NCBI RefSeq assembly: GCF_027580225.2
Contig: NC_073358.2
Coordinates: forward strand, 49,500,001-49,564,000
DNA from: Misgurnus anguillicaudatus
Lineage: Eukaryota; Chordata; Actinopteri; Cypriniformes; Cobitidae
Length of the DNA: 64,000 bases
Direction: 5' to 3'
The notes under the pieces are model-generated. The model was given only the letters and a program-made list of their open reading frames with translations, did no database searches and had not been told where the DNA came from. The position numbers and the translations under genes are program-made. Shown piece by piece: positions 61,301-64,000 of this stretch. Numbering within the stretch: position 1 is the stretch's first letter; every line of letters begins with the position of its first letter.

Positions 61301-61685
61301 TCTACTTTAAACGAAACACAATACTTAGGTTATAAATGTTGTTTTCACTTTACATCTACTGTAAGCGCTGGTTTCATCTTGTTAATGTTAAGTTGTGTTG
61401 TGTATTTAAATGATTTGTTAGATTTGGATTTTGAAAGTCATGTCAACCTGTAATATATTCAGATCTGAATAAAATCCTGCTTGCATTCAGAAAAAAAGGC
61501 AGCATCAGTTTTAAAGAAACAAGCATTTTAATGTAGTATAGATTGACATACAAATATAAGTTTTTGCTTTAAATTTAGTTTATAAATGATTAATCAGTAA
61601 CACAGTCTGATGACATTTTTCTCTTTTGCAGGATATTCAGAAAATTCTGCAGAGCCAGAAAATTGAAGGAGATGTCAAAAGCTGA
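32038..61685 (+). CDS. spef2: Sperm flagellar protein 2 (axonemal, adenylate-kinase-like)
   Basis: SPEF2 (KPL2) is a component of the axonemal central apparatus and of sperm-tail assembly; loss in mammals gives short, immotile sperm flagella. Thirty-four coding exons join in frame to 4914 nt, 1637 residues plus stop (human protein about 1820). Order: CH-like domain (1 to about 105), coiled-coil region (about 140-450), adenylate-kinase-like region with Walker A GKTCTGKT (564-571) and LDGFP (659-663), charged linkers, helical C-terminal half, and an EF-hand-like loop DTAGTGLITQEQ (about 1414-1425). The start ATG opens MSDIICQWLNADV, matching human MSEILCQWLNKEL. All introns are GT-AG except one GC-AG. 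Confidence 0.97.
32866..33879. mobile_element. Probable decayed DNA transposon in spef2 intron 2
   Basis: The block is edged by GGTCCTACTGTAGATGCTGG at the left and ATAGGAAGGACCGGCACTG at the right, weakly inverted, and both ends adjoin GGGGGCCCTA phrases. An internal CACCAGCCGCCACTG (about 33281-33295) looks like another CAGTGGCGGCTGG terminus, so two elements may be mixed. No reading frame of a transposase survives. Confidence 0.4.
34503..35230. mobile_element. TTAA-flanked MITE (AAAGGATTACTCCACTT family), spef2 intron 3
   Basis: It is bounded by TTAA at 34503-34506 and 35227-35230. The arms share CAGGATTTTTCTCCATATAG near the left and its complement near the right. Relatives lie at 37382-38329 and 57498-58244. 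A short different repeat (AGGTTCTTTATGGAACCACA, to about 35300) follows directly. Confidence 0.75.
35375..39144 (+). CDS. spef2: spef2 coding exons 4-9: coiled-coil region
   Basis: Exons 35375-35545, 36949-37089, 37237-37316, 38410-38575, 38675-38863 and 38957-39144. The product is highly charged and helical (EKERIRQQEERRLKEIEK; MEDTAAREQREMRRRRALMEQ). It contains NRLMRQTQHEKRIAVQLMQ and RLRDFQEALDREA, both nearly identical to human SPEF2. It ends GQIVDLATKVGEYRLLTDN across the exon 9/10 splice. Phases between exons are 0, 0, 2, 0, 0, 2. Confidence 0.95.
35590..36410. mobile_element. TTAA-flanked 0.8-kb MITE (AGCTCACGTAACACACG), copy 1
   Basis: It runs from TTAAAGCTCACGTAACACAC to CCCCCCTTTAA. 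A nearly identical copy is at 53746-54555 and a broken third copy at about 39190-41440. A minus-strand frame of 69 residues, starting MGFRRKTSPGK, is kept in the two good copies. Its right-hand TTAA is shared with the next element. Confidence 0.85.
36407..36807. mobile_element. TTAA-flanked MITE, copy 3
   Basis: It starts TTAAAGGGGACATATCATGA and ends with TGAAATGTCTCTTTTAA. It belongs to the family at 353-779 and 30953-31413. Its left TTAA is the right TTAA of the preceding element. Confidence 0.8.
37382..38329. mobile_element. TTAA MITE interrupted by a CACTGCAAAA MITE (spef2 intron 6)
   Basis: The outer element starts TTAAAGGATTACTCCACTTG and ends GAATATTCCTTTAA. Inside it, 37735-38186 is a complete copy of a second family that begins CACTGCAAAAAATGATTTTC and ends TTTTTTTGCAGTG, with inverted arms rich in TTCTTAAG and AAGAAAAT phrases. 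The right arm of the outer element resumes with GAGAAAAATCCTGAAATG. Confidence 0.8.
39190..41440. mobile_element. Nested transposons in spef2 intron 9
   Basis: The outer element is a third copy of the 35590-36410 family. Its left part survives at about 39190-39320, its middle at about 39950-40190 (ATAAACAAACTATTTCCATT against ATAATAAACTATATCCATTG), and its right end near 41246-41440 (AGACCCCCCCTTA). Inserted in it are a half copy (about 39330-39505) and a full copy (39535-39946) of the CACTGCAAAA MITE, and a hAT element (40199-41237). Confidence 0.75.
40199..41237. mobile_element. hAT transposon with residual transposase, perfect target duplication
   Basis: The ends CAGGCATGGATTA and TAATCCGTCCCTG are inverted and flanked by an exact CTCGTTAC duplication (40191-40198 and 41238-41245). 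A plus-strand frame ending at TAA 40726-40728 reads LMAIECDLVRELDFDDVVEA, resembling the C-terminus of ZMYM/TTF-type hAT transposases (from memory of the family). The rest of the transposase is gone. Confidence 0.88.
41716..41964. mobile_element. TTAA-flanked MITE (GGCGGGTTGCATGAT), spef2 intron 9
   Basis: It runs from TTAAAGGCGGGTTGCATGAT to ATCATGCACCCCACCTTTAA, inverted termini with TTAA at both edges. Fragments of the same family are at about 7741 and 29211. Confidence 0.85.
42045..44947 (+). CDS. spef2: spef2 coding exons 10-15: adenylate-kinase-like region
   Basis: Exons 42045-42213, 42301-42520, 42695-42798, 43792-43895, 44007-44239 and 44818-44947. Exon 11 encodes the Walker A loop GKTCTGKT. 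Exons 12-13 encode VRVLSANTLIQDVLTAYQ and TDQILVDIMVDAI. Exon 14 encodes WVLDGFPVNITQAMMLEKAL, an adenylate-kinase LDGFP segment where the usual following arginine is replaced by valine, as human SPEF2 has methionine. It then reads LDLVVLLDVSDEQV. The exon 12 donor is uncertain: GAG|GTCAAG at 42799 or AAA|GTTTAC at 42808; both keep frame and differ by three residues. Confidence 0.93.
42880..43730. mobile_element. TTAA MITE (AAAGGGATAGTTCACC) with an internal foldback element
   Basis: The left end TTAAAGGGATAGTTCACCAA and the right end TTTTTGGTGAACTATACC are inverted; this is a common fish MITE. Inside, about 43109-43636, is a separate palindromic element whose ends are AGTCTCCTGAAAATGCATAT and CAACCTCAGGAGACT, with subterminal ATAAATAGCACGAA against TTCGTGCTATTT. 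It occupies most of spef2 intron 12. Confidence 0.75.
44310..44712 (+). mobile_element. SINE-like retroposon with L2-type tail (spef2 intron 14)
   Basis: It begins TTTATATAGTGCTTTTCACA and ends with the tail GTCGCTTAGGATAAAAGTAT followed by CTGCTAAATG, the tail used by many fish SINEs. It has no obvious polymerase III boxes at its start, so it may be a truncated or composite copy. A similar tail fragment lies at about 51441-51480. Confidence 0.55.
44956..46725. mobile_element. CACTGCAAAA MITE with internal 230-bp tandem amplification (spef2 intron 15)
   Basis: The block begins CACTGCAGACG and ends TTTTTGCAGTG. Unit starts (ACTGC or CTGC) are at about 44957, 45178, 45411, 45642, 45872, 46100 and 46327, spaced 221 to 227-233 bp. 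Each unit repeats TTAGTATTTTTGTCTTGTTT and GTATTTTCTTGAGCAAAATG. Only the last unit continues into the right-hand arm (46450-46725). Minus-strand frames of 60-70 residues here are repeat artefacts. Confidence 0.9.
47007..48098 (+). CDS. spef2: spef2 coding exons 16-19: end of kinase-like region and linker
   Basis: Exons 47007-47161, 47273-47409, 47678-47805 and 47960-48098. Exon 16 reads RISGFHDTWSKLEKWFGAKQNIL over the splice, as human RIIGFLDNWPLLEQWF. Exon 17 is a Ser/Pro-rich linker ending ERVYVDESLPQ. Its donor is CAG|GCAAAG, a GC site, since the frame reaches TGA six codons on and human YVNEPVP continues directly into the PYWE segment of exon 18 (EIPEYLVPYWENV). Exon 19 encodes QEFVSAWQRDYNSVPENMRE. 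Confidence 0.93.
48912..49796. mobile_element. Two CACTGCAAAA MITE copies in spef2 intron 19
   Basis: A complete copy spans 48912-49538 (CACTGCAAAAAACGATTTTC to TTTGCAGTG). A truncated left half begins at 49561 (ACTGCAAAAAATTATTTTCA) and breaks off near 49796. Both are non-coding. Confidence 0.8.
49797..50250. repeat. Large palindrome (foldback) in spef2 intron 19
   Basis: Left arm phrases GCCTGCTGCAGACGCGTC and TTTATGATAAAAGAGACG return inverted on the right as GACGCGTGTGCAGCAGGC and CTCTTTTATCATAAAC. Outer phrases (ACACATGAAG-type and CAAAATATGTGT against ACACATATTTTG) extend the arms to roughly 150 bp each with mismatches around a loop of about 60 bp. Overlapping open frames on both strands come from this symmetry. 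Confidence 0.75.
50304..51639 (+). CDS. spef2: spef2 coding exons 20-25
   Basis: Exons 50304-50441, 50528-50685, 50836-50916, 51005-51125, 51216-51351 and 51517-51639. Exon 20 reads DLRERLWDICDKRRDEAVQERAGV in two runs that align with human DLRDRLWDICDARKEEAEQER. Exon 21 reads FQDCMYLLRDYYSGM, as human FQDTKRLLQDYYWGM. Exons 22-25 are a charged, less conserved linker, then VKRKALRRRIQQEYTDALKHE. Phases are 0, 2, 2, 0, 1, 1. Confidence 0.93.
52647..53743. mobile_element. DNA transposon with TAAGGTGACCAGA termini and 8-bp target duplication (spef2 intron 25)
   Basis: The left end TAAGGTGACCAGA and the right end TCTGGTCACCTTA are inverted and flanked by CCTTAAAG (52639-52646 and 53744-53751). 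Subterminal GGGGACA/TGTCCCC motifs occur on both sides. It contains a partial CACTGCAAAA-type MITE (about 52825-53150, ending TTTTTGCAGTG). An 8-bp duplication points to a hAT-like mechanism. Confidence 0.82.
53746..54555. mobile_element. TTAA-flanked 0.8-kb MITE, copy 2
   Basis: It is nearly identical to 35590-36410 from TTAAAGCTCACGTAACACAC to CCCCCCTTTAA, including the 69-residue minus-strand frame at 54115-54324. High identity implies recent movement or gene conversion. It abuts the preceding transposon. Confidence 0.88.
54591..55121. mobile_element. MITE with ACCGTATTTTCCGGACTATA-type ends (spef2 intron 25)
   Basis: The left end ACTATATTTTTCAGACTATA and the right end TATAGTCCGGAAAATACGGT are inverted with a few mismatches. 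TAAGTC/GACTTA motifs are repeated inside both arms. The 96-residue minus-strand frame inside it is not a recognisable protein. Confidence 0.8.
55434..57115 (+). CDS. spef2: spef2 coding exons 26-28
   Basis: Exons 55434-55572, 56696-56925 and 57009-57115. They read RLELVKSHALKTLCSLQQK, then QMTEIVRQHIENGLQIRHEL followed by VDGDMRVVPSAPPTPTPP and DGTLTVQQLNFF (human GNIKVFPDPPPS and DGTLTIEQLDSL), then LLSGNELTEVLQDL and EPWMHMT (human SNWMHLT). Phases 2, 1, 0. A short AAAT microsatellite lies in the intron at about 55726-55759. Confidence 0.93.
57359..58455. repeat. CTGGTTTTAGCTGGT repeat split by a TTAA foldback MITE (spef2 intron 28)
   Basis: Flanks 57359-57495 and 58245-58455 are degenerate tandem repeats of CTGGTTTTAGCTGGT-like words in both orientations. 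Between them, 57498-58244 is a TTAA-bounded MITE that starts TTAAAGGAATATTCCATTTT and ends AAAATTGAATATTCCTTTAA. Its arms are inverted for about 250 bp (TTTCTTTGTTCAGTCGAGAA against TTCTCGACTGAACAAAGAAA). Confidence 0.88.
58511..61685 (+). CDS. spef2: spef2 coding exons 29-34: C-terminal region
   Basis: Exons 58511-58693, 59340-59432, 60056-60226, 60691-60879, 60949-61071 and 61632-61685 (stop TGA 61683-61685). Exon 29 reads EMLDWRQFLLSSALPWPFPS and the EF-hand-like AIDTAGTGLITQEQYTQ, aligning with human FVDWRKFLMVTSMPWP and AVDEDQLGTITFEQYMQ. Exon 31 reads DYMNMLLYFCCHPEPTQGF (human DYTQMLLYFACHPDTVEG). Exon 32 has an acidic run EEEEG. Exon 33 reads MLSQHPFLQDLMETSSQY. All six exons join in phase 0. 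Confidence 0.96.
59577..59982. mobile_element. hAT-type MITE with perfect 8-bp target duplication (spef2 intron 30)
   Basis: The ends CAGAGGTGTATACGTTACTT and AAGTAGTATACACTTCTG are inverted and flanked by exact GTTCCCAA copies (59569-59576 and 59983-59990). The interior is AT-rich and non-coding. Confidence 0.93.
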
Positions 61686-61768
61686 GACATCATAAACATT
61701 AAACATAATTGACCAAAATCAAATACCAAAATATACTTTATGCAAAAGACACACACATATCATTTGTA

Positions 61769-61774
61769 ATAAAA
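61769..61774 (+). terminator. spef2: spef2 polyadenylation signal
   Basis: AATAAA lies 84 bp after the stop codon, in the context TTTGTAATAAAACATTGC. It is the first canonical signal downstream, so the 3' UTR is probably about 100 nt. Confidence 0.6.
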
Positions 61775-62089
61775 CATTGCATATGATTTTAGTATTCATA
61801 TGTAATGGTGTGTGTATTTGGTCCATCAAGCACAAACAAAATAAACACAAACAAAATAAGTATTACAGGAACTTCCCAATGCCGATCTGATTTCCAGCAC
61901 GAGGAGGCGCATAACATAACTATAATAATTGAGCAATGTAGTAAGGTAAGCAGGTGTATCAGTGTCCGGTCCAAGAAGAGCTCAAGATAAGTTCTTTGTT
62001 GACTGACAGTTCTGTCACTTTGGACTGATGATCTTCAAATGAAATACCGTTTTTACAGTCATCTGGAGTCACTATGGATAAAGATGCTC

Positions 62090-62290
62090 CTGAATGAACA
62101 TAGCAAAGTTCTCAATGGCATGAATATAAGTGAGGACAAATCTGTTGAACCGTAAAAAATCTAATTCTTAAGGGTTGAACCCTCCACTTGAATCTGACAT
62201 ACAGAATAAGACAGCTTTGATAGCATCTTTACTTTAATTCTTCGCATTTCCACTCACGTAGATTTCCTTTGCTCTTGCTCTTGATTATGA
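62090..62290 (-). pseudogene. Decayed duplicate of part of the FAM111-like protease exon
   Basis: Read on the minus strand, this stretch follows the functional exon in order: AAGAATTAAAGTAAAGATGC against AAGAAAGTGAAAGTGCTCAT, then TCTGTATGTCAGATTC (identical), then TTCAACAGATTTGTCCTCAC against TTCAACAGATTCATCCTCAC. The glycine-rich segment between has decayed and contains an in-frame TAG, and similarity fades beyond the histidine region. It sits downstream of the gene's stop codon, so it is a tandem duplicate relic. Confidence 0.75.
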
Positions 62291-62375
62291 TTATGTAAAT
62301 AAATGATTAGGGATAAACTAAAAAAAAACACAACAATAAAAACATTCTGCACGTGAGGATCTAAGGTAGGATCCA

Positions 62376-64000
62376 TTAAGTGTGATTTCTAAGTTGGTGC
62401 AAAAGGTCAATATGACCTTTAATTCGAGCTTGTGCTTTGATGTAGTCCAGTGTGGGCTGCATGGCATAAGCGTATTCCATAACACTCCTAGTTTTCCCTC
62501 CTTCTCCTTTATACACATAGCCACCGGTGTGAATACCGATCAGTTTGCAGTCCACATCAAAAACCGGAGAGCCAGATGATCCATGAAAGAAACAAGAGTC
62601 ATAAGTTATCTGGTTTTCATCCCATTCCTCCTTTACGTTTTGTAGTCTCATAATATGAATGAATTGAGCCTCTTGTCGATTTTCTTTCCCAATGACGAAA
62701 CACGTTTCCATTTTCTTCACCCCAGTACCTGGATGACCTACAATGCAGATCTGACTTTTGTTATTAGGCGAGTTATTTTTGTAATGATGCAACAATTCAG
62801 GACACCCTGAAATTTCATCAGCCGAATTCAGTTCAAGAAGAGCATAGTCAAGATGGTTACCCTTCTCGTCTTTGCCATGAAAGGAAAATTTGAGGTGTTT
62901 GATCGGTACATGCTTGGTTCCATTTTGATCCAGGTCTTCATAACCAAATACAGCTGTGAATTCTGCAGGATTGAACACTTTAGAGTTACCGAACCCAATC
63001 ACATGTGCATTAGTGAGGATGAATCTGTTGAAGAGCAAGAATCCAGTTCCTCTGGCAGAGCCCTCAGATGTCCGAATCTGACATACAGAGTTTGAGAGAT
63101 TCATGAGCACTTTCACTTTCTTCACCTCTAGGAAATCCTCAACACTTTTATCAAATTCTTCTCTGAAGAAATTCTGTACATGAGATTTATTCTTGAGGTT
63201 CTTTTGCTCCTGTAGCTCTTCTAGTAAATCTTTAAACTCGTCACACAGAATTCTCAGAACCTCTTCAGAGTCTGGAATGACTTCACACTGTAAAAAAATA
63301 AAAGTTGACTTAACTTACATTTTCAAGGCAACTTGCTGCACAGCTTTTTTGAGTTCACTCAACTCTTGGGATGTGGTAGTTCACCTAGCTTAATTTACTG
63401 AGCAAAGTTAACTTAAACCAACAAGTTGAACCAACTTAAACTTACAATGCGAATTTCTGTATTTACTCAACTAGTGACTTAAGTCCTCTTAACTTAGATT
63501 ACAACTGTATTAAAATCATTCCAGCATCTGTCCATAATCCACACACCAGTTGGATGAAGGCCAATTTAGTATATCCAATTCAGCTAACCTGCATGTTTTG
63601 GACTGTGGGAGTGAACCCCCAATGTCACTGAGACTCCACACAGAAAGGTCTCCTGAACAAGAGGCTTGAACCAGAGACCTTTTTGCTGTGAGGTAACAAG
63701 GATGCGCGCTAACCCACTGTGCCCTCCTCTACACTGAGCACACAGTTATCAATCATGGTAACAATTAACATCATTCTTTCAATAAAACTCTATATACAAC
63801 ATATAACTATCATTAACAACATATCAACCAAAATAAAGCCAGCAAACATTATAACAGTAATCTTTTTTAATGAATATTTACCAAAGAAGTGAACATGTCG
63901 CAATGCATTTTTTTATCTTGTTTTGTTTCATGCTCAGTGTTAACAGGGTTCTGGCTTGGTGCCAACATCATCTGCCACCTGAACATCTGACGCTTCATCA
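62376..64000 (-). CDS. FAM111-like serine protease (3' part; gene continues past the window)
   Basis: FAM111 proteins are trypsin-like proteases; human FAM111A is nuclear, acts at stalled replication forks and restricts some viruses. The role of this fish copy is unknown. The last exon is 62376-63287 (303 codons and TAA). It holds a helical lead-in (DEFKDLLEELQEQKN) and the protease fold: GTGFLLFNRFILTNAHV (His), LDYALLEL (Asp) and FFHGSSGSPVFD (Ser), so the triad is intact. The acceptor is TTTTTTTACAG at 63288. Upstream, 63882-64000 is open in the matching phase 0 and ends at donor TTG|GTAAAT, so it is probably the preceding exon, incomplete here. The family-specific N-terminus lies outside the window. 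Confidence 0.87.
63288..63725. repeat. Two repeats filling the last FAM111-like intron
   Basis: About 63285-63500 starts CACTGTAAAAAAATAAAAGT and contains GTTGACTTAACTTACATTTT and repeated AACTTAAAC words, a common fish repeat. About 63520-63725 contains CTGCATGTTTTGGACTGTGG, CTCCACACAGAAAGG and GCTAACCCACTGTGCCCTCC, the signature of another abundant fish repeat. From 63726 to 63881 I see nothing specific. Confidence 0.6.

Overview
The window is nuclear DNA from a teleost fish, most likely a cyprinid. Genes are split into many small exons with GT-AG (and two GC-AG) introns, intergenic and intronic DNA is AT-rich, and the introns are packed with fish-type short DNA transposons (TTAA-target MITEs, hAT-type elements with 8-bp target duplications, a Tc1 remnant) and SINEs. 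I cannot name the species from sequence alone.

Three protein-coding genes are supported. (1) lifr, plus strand, coding exons from 6503 to 24867: a leukemia inhibitory factor receptor orthologue of about 921 codons in 17 coding exons. It has a half cytokine-receptor module, an Ig-like domain, a complete cytokine-receptor module, three fibronectin III domains, one membrane helix, a JAK-binding box 1 and two YKPQ STAT3-type motifs. (2) spef2, plus strand, 32038 to 61685: sperm flagellar 2, 34 coding exons that join in frame to 1637 codons plus stop. It has an N-terminal calponin-homology-like domain, coiled coils, an adenylate-kinase-like region with a Walker A motif, and an EF-hand-like segment near the C-terminus. 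A textbook RFX X-box lies about 140 bp upstream of its start codon. (3) A FAM111-like serine protease on the minus strand, 62376 to beyond 64000, tail-to-tail with spef2. Its protease exon carries an intact His/Asp/Ser triad, and a decayed duplicate of part of that exon lies just downstream of it.

Layout: 1-6440 is upstream DNA with hAT and TTAA MITEs and a SINE. 6441-24867 is lifr, whose introns hold a hAT-like element containing a 28-bp minisatellite (12761-14353) and a 3.4-kb higher-order minisatellite (19745-23165). 24868-32037 is intergenic, with a Tc1 remnant and several MITEs. 32038-61685 is spef2, whose introns hold nested MITEs, a hAT with a transposase scrap, and a 230-bp tandem amplification inside a CACTGCAAAA-type MITE. 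61686-64000 is the fam111-like 3' region.

The genes do not form a functional pathway. The linkage of lifr and spef2 is an old vertebrate synteny block (human 5p13). I found no RNA gene, CRISPR array or prokaryote-type operon. The points most worth checking are the out-of-frame junction between lifr coding exons 7 and 8, the missing first receptor domain, the alternating higher-order repeat, the X-box, and the two GC-AG introns.
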